Notes under the pieces: generated by a model
Seen by the model: only the letters and a program-made list of their open reading frames with translations
Told to the model about the DNA's origin: nothing
Databases searched by the model: none
NCBI GenBank assembly: GCA_944389715.1
Contig: CALXNI010000091.1
Span: 1-10,410, forward strand
Length of the DNA: 10,410 bases
Source of the DNA: an uncultured Clostridia bacterium
GTDB taxonomy: Bacteria; Bacillota; Clostridia; TANB77; CAG-508
Direction of reading: 5' to 3'
In this document: positions 1-6,569 of the stretch, one piece after another
Position numbering within the stretch: the first letter of the stretch is position 1
Layout of the letters: every line of letters begins with the position of its first letter
Position numbers and translations under genes: made by a program

Positions 1-54
1 AAAATGTCATGTCTTTATTATTTCTAAATCAATAAATTGGAATTTGTGTGATAA

Positions 55-155
55 AATTAATTTTAAATCTGTAGGGGTCGCACCCCTGGGCGACCCTTAA
101 ATATTGATATGCGGGTCGTCGAGGGCGCCGACCCCTACAACATTTGCAATTAATT
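55..155. repeat. Inverted pair of REP-like hairpins (BIME-like), units 1 and 2
   Basis: Two GC-rich 26-nt units face each other. Unit 1 (71-96) begins GTAGGGG and has a stem GGGTCG (75-80) / CGACCC (91-96) with a 10-nt loop. Unit 2 (113-138) has a stem GGGTCG (113-118) / CGACCC (129-134), a 10-nt loop, and ends CCCCTAC. The outer 10 nt (71-80 and 129-138) are perfect inverted repeats, and the 26-nt arms match at about 21 of 26 positions around a 16-nt spacer. The AT-rich flanks (55-70 and 139-155) are also roughly inverted. Read from the outside inwards, each unit starts with GTAG, as REP elements do. Confidence 0.8.
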
Positions 156-163
156 TGCTGTTT

Positions 164-206
164 GCGGGCGATTAAAATCGCCCCTACAACGTCTGCAATT
201 ACTTTC
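164..206 (-). repeat. REP-like hairpin, unit 3, with conserved tail
   Basis: GGGCGATT (166-173) pairs perfectly with AATCGCCC (176-183). The unit ends CCCCTAC (181-187), so on the minus strand it begins GTAG. The tail AACGTCTGCAATTA after it resembles the tail of unit 2 (AACATTTGCAATTA, 139-152), so the conserved repeat extends beyond the hairpin. Confidence 0.75.
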
Positions 207-230
207 TAATCTCTAACCGCTAATCTCTAA
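206..230. repeat. Direct repeat upstream of pflA
   Basis: The 11-mer CTAATCTCTAA occurs at 206-216 and again at 220-230, giving a 14-nt period. It sits about 40 nt before the pflA start. It could be a regulator half-site pair or a small replication-slippage duplication; nothing visible decides between these. Confidence 0.5.
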
Positions 231-239
231 ACAACAAAT

Positions 240-245
240 TATAAT
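240..245 (+). promoter_or_regulatory. Possible -10 element for pflA
   Basis: A perfect TATAAT lies 22 nt before the pflA ATG and upstream of its AGGAG ribosome site (257-261). No convincing -35 is seen 16-18 nt further upstream, and the surroundings are so AT-rich that chance matches are expected. pflA may instead be read through from a gene (often pflB) left of the window. Confidence 0.25.
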
Positions 246-267
246 TTATATAATAAAGGAGTAATAT

Positions 268-1002
268 ATGGAAACATTTGATAAAACTAAATATGCAAGA
301 ATACATTCTATAGAATCTTTTGGTACTGTTGATGGTCCTGGTATTAGATTTGTTATATTTATGCAAGGATGTATGCTAAAATGTAAATATTGTCATAATA
401 GAGACACTTGGAATTTAAATGCAGGGAATTTAATTTCTATAGATGATTTATTAGATAAAATTGAAAGATATAAAGCATACATCTTGCCTTCTGGTGGCGG
501 TGTTACAGTAACTGGTGGTGAGCCTTTATTACAAGTAAAATTCTTAATAAACCTGTTTAAAGAATTAAAAAATAGAAATATCCCAACAGCAATTGATACT
601 TCTGGCATGTTTGATATAACAGACGATATAAAAGAATTACTCTCTTATACTGATTTAGTATTACTAGATATAAAACATATAAATGACGAGAAATGTAAAG
701 ATTTAGTCGGCTTTTCTAATAAAAAAGAATTAGCTTTTGCAAGATATTTAAGTGATAATAAAATTCCAGTATGGATTAGGCAAGTTATAATTCATGGATT
801 TACTGATGATGAAGATGATATAATAGAATTAAAAAAAGTTATTAGTACTTTAAAAAAAAAAAAAAAAGTAGAATTAATGCCCTACCATGAACTTGGAAAA
901 TATAAATGGGAAAATCTTGGTTTTAATTATGAATTAGAAGGTGTTCCTGCTGCAACTAGCGAAGATATTGGTAGAGCAAAAAAGATTTTAGGATTAAAAT
1001 AA
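268..1002 (+). CDS. pflA: Pyruvate formate-lyase activating enzyme (radical SAM)
   Basis: Glycyl-radical activase of 244 aa, the usual length for the family. It uses S-adenosylmethionine and a [4Fe-4S] cluster to place the glycyl radical on pyruvate formate-lyase (PflB), the oxygen-sensitive enzyme turning pyruvate and CoA into acetyl-CoA and formate. The radical SAM motif C35-x3-C39-x2-C42 is intact, preceded by VDGPGIRFVIFMQGC. A TVTGGEP motif (GGEP at 83-86) follows, as does the C-terminal family signature ELMPYHELGKYKW. The ATG at 268 has an AGGAG ribosome site six nt upstream. It is the only plus-strand gene here and converges on the S41 protease gene. A run of 16 A residues (852-867) encodes five lysines and could cause slippage. 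pflB is not in the window, so the partner is inferred. Confidence 0.95.
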   Translation: METFDKTKYARIHSIESFGTVDGPGIRFVIFMQGCMLKCKYCHNRDTWNLNAGNLISIDDLLDKIERYKAYILPSGGGVTVTGGEPLLQVKFLINLFKELKNRNIPTAIDTSGMFDITDDIKELLSYTDLVLLDIKHINDEKCKDLVGFSNKKELAFARYLSDNKIPVWIRQVIIHGFTDDEDDIIELKKVISTLKKKKKVELMPYHELGKYKWENLGFNYELEGVPAATSEDIGRAKKILGLK

Positions 1003-1009
1003 TTTTTTC

Positions 1010-1028
1010 GGGCGACCACAGGTCGCCC
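1010..1028. repeat. REP-like hairpin, unit 4, just after pflA
   Basis: GGGCGACC (1010-1017) and GGTCGCCC (1021-1028) form a perfect 8-bp stem with a 3-nt ACA loop, starting 7 nt after the pflA stop. The foot reads CATAC rather than CCTAC (GTAT instead of GTAG on the minus strand), so this is a degenerate copy. A T-rich stretch (ATTTTGTTTT, 1033-1042) follows, so it may also serve as the pflA terminator. Confidence 0.65.
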
Positions 1029-1044
1029 ATACATTTTGTTTTGA

Positions 1045-1076
1045 GGGCGAGGGTGAAACCAAATCTCGCCCCCTAC
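1045..1076 (-). repeat. REP-like hairpin, unit 5
   Basis: GGGCGAG (1045-1051) pairs with CTCGCCC (1065-1071) and the unit ends CCTAC (1072-1076), giving GTAG on the minus strand. It lies in the 116-nt gap between the convergent pflA and S41 protease genes. It has no T-tract in the direction of the protease gene, so it does not look like a standard terminator. Confidence 0.7.
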
Positions 1077-1118
1077 AGATTTTTAGTTTTAGATTGAATA
1101 ATAACAAAAATTTTTCAT

Positions 1119-2312
1119 TTATTTTAAAGTTTCTACAGCTTTTTGCAACTGTTCATCTTCTTCTGTGTCATCATTTTCCTCTATTTCTACATCAGGCTCT
1201 ATTCCCTTTTCGTTAATTACATTTCCATTAGGAGTACGAAATTCTTCTATTGTTAGTTTTAATGCTCCTCCTGATTTTACTGGTACAATTTCTTGCATTA
1301 CTCCTTTTCCAAAAGTTGTTGTTCCAACAACTTTTGCTATGTTATTATCTTTTAATGCTCCAATAAAAATTTCAGATGCACTTGCTGAATTTTCATTTGC
1401 AAGTATTACAATATTTAAATTAGAATCTATTATAGGATCTTTTTCTGATTTTGTTACTTCTTCTTTTGAACTTTTATCTAACTCTATCATTATAGTTTTT
1501 CCTTTTGGCACAAATAGTTCTGATATACTAATTGCCTCTGTTACTATTCCTCCACCATTATCTCTTACATCTATTATTAATGATGTTATATTTTTTTCTA
1601 ATAATTCATTTAATTTAGTCTCAAATTCTTGACTACATCCGTCATCAAAAGCAACTATTTGCATATATCCTATATTGTTTTCTAAAACTTCTGCATTTAT
1701 ATGGTTAATTTTTACCGTTCTTCTTTCTACAGTTTTATTTATAGTTTCCTCTTCTCTTAATATTTCTAAATCTACTGTTGTACCTTCTTCTCCTTTTACT
1801 TTACTTGCCACAAGGCTTAAATCCATATTTGTACAATCTTCACCATTTACTTTTATAATAATATCTCCAGTCTTTAATCCTGCTTCTTCAGCAGGAGATC
1901 CTTCAATTGGTAGTAGCACTACTATATTTCCATCTTTATCTTGTGTCATATATATACCTATTCCAACATAATTACCATTTACATCTACCATTAATTCTTC
2001 ATATTCATCTTTAGTTAAATATTCTGTGTATTCATCTCCTAATCCTGCAACATAACCTTTTACAGCATATTCGCTAAGTTTTTCTTCATCAGTAATTTCT
2101 CCCAAATAAGCTTTGTCGAGATATTCTCTAATTAATTGTATTTTAGTGTCTATGCTACTAGTTTCAGTTGATACTAAAGTTTTAGCAAGTCCGTTTTCTG
2201 TTTTTATATAGAAGTTATACACTCCAACTGCTGTAATCAAAAATGTTATTAATGCAGTTACAATTATTAGCATTAATGATTTATATATGTTGTTTTTCTT
2301 TTCAAAATTCAT
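1119..2312 (-). CDS. S41 family carboxy-terminal processing protease, membrane-anchored, with PDZ domain
   Basis: Serine protease of the CtpA/CtpB group (397 aa), which cleaves envelope proteins near their C-termini. Residues about 12-35 form one membrane anchor, so the rest lies outside the membrane. An N-terminal helical region with the family motif GLGDEYTEYLT (90-100) leads into a PDZ domain (about 114-187). The peptidase core follows, with DVRDNGGG (248-255). The Ser-Lys-Gln residues are visible as S311 in NENSASASE, K336 in FGKG and Q340; the 25-residue Ser-to-Lys spacing and Gln at Lys+4 fit the family. The C-terminus is acidic. AGGAGG lies 8 nt before the ATG. In Bacillus, ctpB lies close to ftsEX, so this location supports an envelope or sporulation role. 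The 179-nt gap before it leaves open whether it has its own promoter. Confidence 0.93.
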   Translation of the reverse strand: MNFEKKNNIYKSLMLIIVTALITFLITAVGVYNFYIKTENGLAKTLVSTETSSIDTKIQLIREYLDKAYLGEITDEEKLSEYAVKGYVAGLGDEYTEYLTKDEYEELMVDVNGNYVGIGIYMTQDKDGNIVVLLPIEGSPAEEAGLKTGDIIIKVNGEDCTNMDLSLVASKVKGEEGTTVDLEILREEETINKTVERRTVKINHINAEVLENNIGYMQIVAFDDGCSQEFETKLNELLEKNITSLIIDVRDNGGGIVTEAISISELFVPKGKTIMIELDKSSKEEVTKSEKDPIIDSNLNIVILANENSASASEIFIGALKDNNIAKVVGTTTFGKGVMQEIVPVKSGGALKLTIEEFRTPNGNVINEKGIEPDVEIEENDDTEEDEQLQKAVETLK

Positions 2313-2410
2313 TAATTTTGCCTCCTAAAATATTATATTATATATTTTAATGTTTATGAAATTTATATATATGTACAAAATTTATTTCTGCTAGTTAAAA
2401 TAAATTTTTT

Positions 2411-2436
2411 GGGCAGATATGGAATCTGCCCCTATA
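2411..2436 (-). repeat. REP-like hairpin, unit 6, between M23 and S41 genes
   Basis: GGGCAGAT (2411-2418) and ATCTGCCC (2424-2431) form a perfect 8-bp stem with a 5-nt loop. The foot is CCCCTATAA, a variant (ATAG instead of GTAG on the minus strand). It falls inside the transcribed direction of the ftsE operon, where it could stabilise the upstream mRNA end or weaken read-through. On the minus strand it is followed by AAAAAA, not a T-tract, so it is not a standard terminator. Confidence 0.65.
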
Positions 2437-2491
2437 AATCTATAAAATATTTTCTATAATTCTTTTTAACCATAATTATAATAATTTTTTC

Positions 2492-3646
2492 TTACATATA
2501 ATTTCTTGGATCTCTTCTACTATCTCCCCCACCATATGACCAATTATATGGAGACACTCTTACTTCAAAATGTAAATGTGGTCCTGAAGAATTTCCTGAA
2601 TTTCCGCTAAGCATAATTAATTGTCCTTTTTGCACTACATCTCCTTGTTTTACATAAAATGTGTTGTTCCCATGACCGTAGTATGTCCTCAACCCATTAG
2701 AGTGTTGTAGAACTACACAATATCCAAGTCCTCCATCTCTCCAGTCTGCTGCTAGGACAACTCCTTCTGCTGCTGCATATACTTCTGTTCCTATAGGTAC
2801 ACCATAGTCTAGTGCTCCATGATACAAGCCACTACTATAATACATAGTTGCTGTGATTACTCCAGATTTTACAGGTCTTTGTAATGTTCCTGTCCCTCCT
2901 AGATTCTCAATTTTATCACTATATTTGTTTTCTAATTCTTTTAATTCATTTGTAACTTTTTCATTTTCGGCCTGTAGTTTTTCTAATTCTTCATTTAAAG
3001 ATTTTTCATCTTCAGATAATTCAGAAACATATTGTTCTTTAGCAGCTTGTGAATTTTTTAATGTTTTTGTAGTAGCTTCTTTATTGTTTTTTAATGTTTC
3101 TACTTGCTCTTTACTTGTTTGTAAACTTTTTTTAGCTTCTTCTATCTCATTTCTATTTTCTTCTATTTCTTCTAACAATCTATTATCCATTTCTGCAATT
3201 TCAGAAGCAATTTGCCAATTAGAAATCATATCCCATAAAGATCCTCCACCTAGTAATACATCTAAATATGTTGTTTCTCCAGCTTCGTATTGAGCAACAA
3301 TTCTTGCTTGAAGAGCTTCCTCCTGATCTTCATATTTTTCTTCTGCCTCTTCTAATTTCTTTTGTGTTTCCGAAATAGAATTCTCTAATTCAGAAAGCTT
3401 TCCATCTAGCTCTTCTATTTCTGTTTCGTATTCATTAATCTCAGCTGTTAATGATTGTATTTGTTTCATTGTATCAGACATTTCTTCTTTTACTTCATCA
3501 ATTTCATTTTCAGTTTCCTGTATTTTATCATCTAATTCACTTTGTTGTTGCTCTAATTCTGTTTTTGTTGCTGCTAATGTTATTGCTATATTTGTTGATA
3601 TAATTATTATAACTAATAAAAATACAACTATTAATTTTTTCTTCAT
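2492..3646 (-). CDS. Coiled-coil M23 peptidase (EnvC/PcsB-like), second copy
   Basis: Secreted murein hydrolase or hydrolase activator (384 aa). A signal peptide (about 1-25) is followed by long coiled coils (about 28-120 and 150-245). Between them is a PcsB/CwlO-type segment including TTYLDVLLGGGSLWDMISN (125-143), the part known in relatives to contact FtsX. The C-terminal M23 (LytM) domain spans about 257-384. The zinc ligands H276, D280 (HGALD) and H359 (HLH) and the catalytic histidines H325 and H357 are all present, so it is probably an active endopeptidase. The ATG overlaps the stop of the upstream paralogue by 4 nt, and the GGAGGAG site (3654-3660) lies inside that gene's end, giving tight coupling. 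Compared with its neighbour it lacks the G-x-R-x-HP segment before the first zinc ligand. Control by FtsEX is inferred from family and position. Confidence 0.92.
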   Translation of the reverse strand: MKKKLIVVFLLVIIIISTNIAITLAATKTELEQQQSELDDKIQETENEIDEVKEEMSDTMKQIQSLTAEINEYETEIEELDGKLSELENSISETQKKLEEAEEKYEDQEEALQARIVAQYEAGETTYLDVLLGGGSLWDMISNWQIASEIAEMDNRLLEEIEENRNEIEEAKKSLQTSKEQVETLKNNKEATTKTLKNSQAAKEQYVSELSEDEKSLNEELEKLQAENEKVTNELKELENKYSDKIENLGGTGTLQRPVKSGVITATMYYSSGLYHGALDYGVPIGTEVYAAAEGVVLAADWRDGGLGYCVVLQHSNGLRTYYGHGNNTFYVKQGDVVQKGQLIMLSGNSGNSSGPHLHFEVRVSPYNWSYGGGDSRRDPRNYM

Positions 3647-4863
3647 TGATTTTCTCCTCCGTTTTCTTGTATTTCATTATTGCCTTGTGTTTCATTATTA
3701 TCTTGTGTTTCACTATCACTAGATTGCGTAGTTATAAATGGTAATGAATCTACTGCTGTTCCATTAATTCTAACTTCAAAATGCAAATGTGGACCTGTTG
3801 ACCAACCTGTCGATCCAGCTTTCATTATTATATCTCCTTTTTTTACTTCTTGTCCAGTTTGAGCTATAATTTCTGAACCATGACCATATAAAGTAACAAC
3901 TCCTCCTCCATGGTCTATCATAACCATATTTCCATACCCTGTTGTATACATTGCTTGTATAACTACTCCGTCATTTGCCGCTATTATATATGCTCCTGTA
4001 GGCATTGCAATATCTGTACCTGTATGAACCCTAGCTACTTTTAATATTGGGTGAATTCTCATACCAAACCTTGATGTTATTGTTGTATATCCTGGAGCAG
4101 GCCATGCAAATTCTCCACCAATATAATCTGATCCTATATTACCAGTTGTAAGTGCTACTATTTGTGCTTCTAAGTTATTTAGTTCTGTCTGATACTCATC
4201 TATTTTATTTTGAGTTTCTTTTTCTTCTTCAGTTAATTTATTAATATAGCTATTTCTTATTATTTTAGAATTTTCTAAAGCTATTGTTGTTTTTTCTTTG
4301 TTTTCCTTTGCTGTATTTATGTTTTCTTGTTTTTGTTGTAACAAAGTTTTTGTATCTTCTATTTGTATTTTTTGATTTTCTATGTTCTCTAACAATTCAT
4401 TATCATATCTTGCAATTTCTCCAATTAAAAAATAATTAGATATAAAATCTGAAACACTATTAGAACTCAATAATACATCTAAATATAATATATCTCCTGA
4501 TTCATATAATGCAACTATTCTATTTTGAAGTGCTGTTCTTTGTAAATTGTAATTTTCTTCTATTATATTTAATTTTTCTGTTATAGTTTCTATTTCTTTT
4601 TCAACTTCTATTAAGTCATTTTCTAAAGATGATATTTCATTTTCATATGTATAGATCTTTTCGTTTAAGTTATTTAATTGCTCTAAATTTTCTGTAAGTT
4701 CTATTTGAATTTCTTCTATTTGTTCATTTGATTCGTTAATTTGATTTTGTAATTCATTTTTTTGATTTTGTAAATCATTTAAGTCTGTTGCTAAAACTAT
4801 ACCATAAAATCCTATTAAGGACAATATTATAATCATAATTATCAATATGATTTTTTTTATCAT
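3643..4863 (-). CDS. Coiled-coil M23 peptidase (EnvC/PcsB-like), first copy
   Basis: Secreted LytM-type protein (406 aa) with the same plan as the gene after it. It has a hydrophobic signal segment (about 3-25) and coiled coils (about 27-118 and 150-238). The central LYLDVLLSSNSVSDFISN segment is at 126-143, and the M23 domain covers about 252-375. Family motifs SRFGMRIHP (264-272), H280/D284 (HTGTD), H328 (YGHG) and H359/H361 (GPHLHFEVR) are intact, so zinc binding and peptidase activity are expected. It starts 13 nt after ftsX, and its AGGGGTG ribosome site overlaps the ftsX stop codon. The C-terminal 28 residues are a low-complexity Asn/Gln/Glu tail containing three hexapeptide repeats. 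In relatives such proteins cut septal peptidoglycan, or activate amidases, under FtsEX control; that role is inferred here. Confidence 0.93.
   Translation of the reverse strand: MIKKIILIIMIIILSLIGFYGIVLATDLNDLQNQKNELQNQINESNEQIEEIQIELTENLEQLNNLNEKIYTYENEISSLENDLIEVEKEIETITEKLNIIEENYNLQRTALQNRIVALYESGDILYLDVLLSSNSVSDFISNYFLIGEIARYDNELLENIENQKIQIEDTKTLLQQKQENINTAKENKEKTTIALENSKIIRNSYINKLTEEEKETQNKIDEYQTELNNLEAQIVALTTGNIGSDYIGGEFAWPAPGYTTITSRFGMRIHPILKVARVHTGTDIAMPTGAYIIAANDGVVIQAMYTTGYGNMVMIDHGGGVVTLYGHGSEIIAQTGQEVKKGDIIMKAGSTGWSTGPHLHFEVRINGTAVDSLPFITTQSSDSETQDNNETQGNNEIQENGGENQ
3667..3720 (-). repeat. Three 18-nt tandem repeats in the tail of the first M23 gene
   Basis: Three in-frame 18-nt units encode SDSETQ, DNNETQ and GNNEIQ (residues 382-399). 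The nucleotide repeats differ at a few positions. Because the unit is a multiple of three, copy number can change without breaking the frame, so this tail may vary in length between strains. Confidence 0.8.
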
Positions 4864-4876
4864 TTAAAGTCACCCC

Positions 4877-5773
4877 TTAAACATCAAGGTACTTTTTCAT
4901 AGATATTGAACTACCAATTACACCTATTCCAACTCCTAAAAGCATATATACTAACACTATCTGTCCAAATAAGTCTGCAAAGCTTAATAAATTTATTGAT
5001 AATCTTTGCCACGTTTCAGATTGCACAAGCTGTGTTACTATATAATTATAACCTCCACCTACTATTAAAATTGATAATATTCCTGATATAAGTCCTATTA
5101 TTATACCTTCTATAATAAATGGAGTCCTTATAAATCCATTTGTTGCCCCTACATATTTCATAATTGATATTTCTTTTCTTCTTGCATGTACAGTAAGTTT
5201 TATTGTGTTAGAAATTATAAATAGTGAAATTAATATTAATATCGCAAACATTACAAATGTTACAATTTGTATTGTATTACCTACCTTAGATAGTGTTTGT
5301 ATCGTATCTCTTTTGTTTTGTATTAATCTTACAGTATCTAAATTATTTATGGCTTCATATACCTGGTCATTCATTGATAAGTCTGTTAGCGTTACCATAT
5401 ATGATACAGAAAACATATCTGAAGTAAATCCTCTTAAAGCTTTTTCATTTTTTCCAAGTCTTTCTTTCATTGTGTTATAAGCCTCTTCTTTACTTACAAA
5501 AGTTACACTATTTACTCCTTCAATTTTATTTAAATCTTCACTTAGCTTACTTATATCTTCCTCAGAAGCATCATATTCCATAAAAACTTGCATACCTTGC
5601 TCTTGCTCTAAATTTTTTACTGCATTATTTATGTTTTCGCCTATTGTAAAAAATAATCCAAATAGAAGCATTGTAGCACACATAACTCCTAAGCAAGAAA
5701 ATGTAGATTTTTTATTTTTAAATACATTTCTAAAACCTTCTGTTAGAAAATAATTAATTACATTATATTTCAC
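4877..5773 (-). CDS. ftsX: Cell division ABC transporter permease FtsX
   Basis: Membrane subunit of FtsEX (298 aa, typical length). A cytoplasmic N-terminus leads to TM1 (about 25-45). A large extracytoplasmic loop (about 46-165) follows; this is the part that binds coiled-coil hydrolases in relatives. TM2 (about 168-190), TM3 (about 220-240) and TM4 (about 268-290) complete the topology. The cytoplasmic ARRKEISIMKYVGATNGFI motif (197-215) after TM2 is characteristic of FtsX. FtsEX does not transport a solute; it transmits ATP hydrolysis to peptidoglycan hydrolases at the septum. The start codon is GTG (5771-5773) and overlaps the ftsE stop by 4 nt (GTGA). An AGGTGG ribosome site lies just upstream within ftsE. 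The gene pair and the two M23 genes form one translationally coupled unit. Confidence 0.95.
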   Translation of the reverse strand: MKYNVINYFLTEGFRNVFKNKKSTFSCLGVMCATMLLFGLFFTIGENINNAVKNLEQEQGMQVFMEYDASEEDISKLSEDLNKIEGVNSVTFVSKEEAYNTMKERLGKNEKALRGFTSDMFSVSYMVTLTDLSMNDQVYEAINNLDTVRLIQNKRDTIQTLSKVGNTIQIVTFVMFAILILISLFIISNTIKLTVHARRKEISIMKYVGATNGFIRTPFIIEGIIIGLISGILSILIVGGGYNYIVTQLVQSETWQRLSINLLSFADLFGQIVLVYMLLGVGIGVIGSSISMKKYLDV

Positions 5774-6450
5774 TTACTATACCCACCTTTTCTATCATCT
5801 CTTACAATTATACCTTTTTCAATTTCTATAACTCTTTTTTTCATTTGATCTACTATATCTTTTGCGTGTGTTGCTATTACTACAGTTGTTCCTCTCAAAT
5901 TAATTTCATTTAGCAAATTCATAATATCCCATGCTGTTTCTGGGTCTAAATTTCCTGTAGGCTCATCTGCTATTATCATTGCAGGATTATTTACCAATGC
6001 ACGAGCTAGTGCTACTCTTTGTTGCTCTCCCCCAGATAATTCGTCAGGATAAACTTTTGCTTTTCCGCTTAAACCAACTAATGAAAGCACCATAGGAACT
6101 TGTCTTCTAATATGTTTTGGTGTAGCCTTTACTATGTTCATTGCAAATGCTACATTTTCGTAAACAGTTTTATCAGATAATAATCTAAAGTCTTGAAAAA
6201 CAACACCCATGCTTCTTCTTAAATATGGAACTCTTTTAGGCTTTAAAAATGTTGTGTCTTTTCCATTTATTATTATATTTCCTGATGTTGGTTCTTCTTC
6301 TTTTAATATAAGTTTTATAAGAGTTGATTTTCCAGATCCAGAAGCACCTACTAAAAATGCAAATTCTCCTTTTTCTATTTTAAAACTTGCATTATTTACT
6401 GCTTCTGTACCTGTACTATATGTTTTACATACATTTTTAAATTCTATCAT
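5770..6450 (-). CDS. ftsE: Cell division ATP-binding protein FtsE
   Basis: ATPase subunit of FtsEX (226 aa, the usual size). All ABC motifs are present in order: Walker A GASGSGKST (35-43), Q-loop Q86 in VVFQDFRLL, signature LSGGEQ (138-143), Walker B MIIADE (158-163) with the D-loop after it, and H-loop H195. The SMGVVFQDFRLLSDKTVYENVAFAM segment is typical of FtsE rather than of other small ABC ATPases. It works at the inner membrane face with FtsX to gate cell-wall hydrolases. The ATG is preceded by AGAGGT about 7 nt upstream. It is the first gene of the operon: a terminator and a promoter-like sequence lie immediately upstream, so transcription probably begins here. Confidence 0.96.
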   Translation of the reverse strand: MIEFKNVCKTYSTGTEAVNNASFKIEKGEFAFLVGASGSGKSTLIKLILKEEEPTSGNIIINGKDTTFLKPKRVPYLRRSMGVVFQDFRLLSDKTVYENVAFAMNIVKATPKHIRRQVPMVLSLVGLSGKAKVYPDELSGGEQQRVALARALVNNPAMIIADEPTGNLDPETAWDIMNLLNEINLRGTTVVIATHAKDIVDQMKKRVIEIEKGIIVRDDRKGGYSK

Positions 6451-6483
6451 TTCTTGACCTCTTTTTATAAAATATACACTTTT

Positions 6484-6512
6484 ATTATAATAATGTTAGA
6501 TTAAAAAATCAA
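6484..6512 (-). promoter_or_regulatory. Predicted sigma-A-type promoter for the ftsEX operon
   Basis: On the minus strand TTGATT (6507-6512) is separated by exactly 17 nt from a perfect TATAAT (6484-6489). Transcription would begin around 6476, leaving a leader of about 25 nt before ftsE. It lies directly after the terminator at 6515-6546, which is where a new operon would need a promoter. The region is AT-rich, so the match could be chance. Confidence 0.5.
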
Positions 6513-6514
6513 TA

Positions 6515-6546
6515 AAAAATGACATTTTTAATAAAATGTCATTTTT
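6515..6546 (-). terminator. Rho-independent terminator after the C-terminal transketolase gene
   Basis: A 14-bp perfect stem (6515-6528 with 6533-6546) carries a 4-nt loop and is followed on the minus strand by a T-rich stretch. The core arms are ATGACATTTT and AAAATGTCAT. It begins 23 nt after the transketolase stop and separates that operon from ftsE. The stem is AT-rich and nearly symmetric, so it could also work in the other direction. Confidence 0.8.
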
Positions 6547-6569
6547 CTGTAATATTTGAAAAATTGTAA

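Noticed and set aside
1..10. AAAATGTCAT at the window start, identical to the right arm of the terminator at 6533-6542
   Set aside because: It could be the end of another terminator, but the left arm would be outside the window, so nothing can be shown.
71..187. CRISPR-like array because of repeated GC-rich units
   Set aside because: The units alternate in orientation, differ in sequence, and have no regular spacers; no cas gene is nearby. Hairpin repeats of REP type explain them better.
1165..1632. Long plus-strand reading frame opposite the S41 protease gene
   Set aside because: It is antisense to conserved protease domains, shows only Ser/Phe/Ile-rich composition typical of a complement frame, and resembles no family I recognise.
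3537..3719. Minus-strand lysine-rich 60-aa reading frame
   Set aside because: It overlaps the junction of the two M23 genes in another frame and owes its openness to the 18-nt tandem repeats and AT-rich codons.
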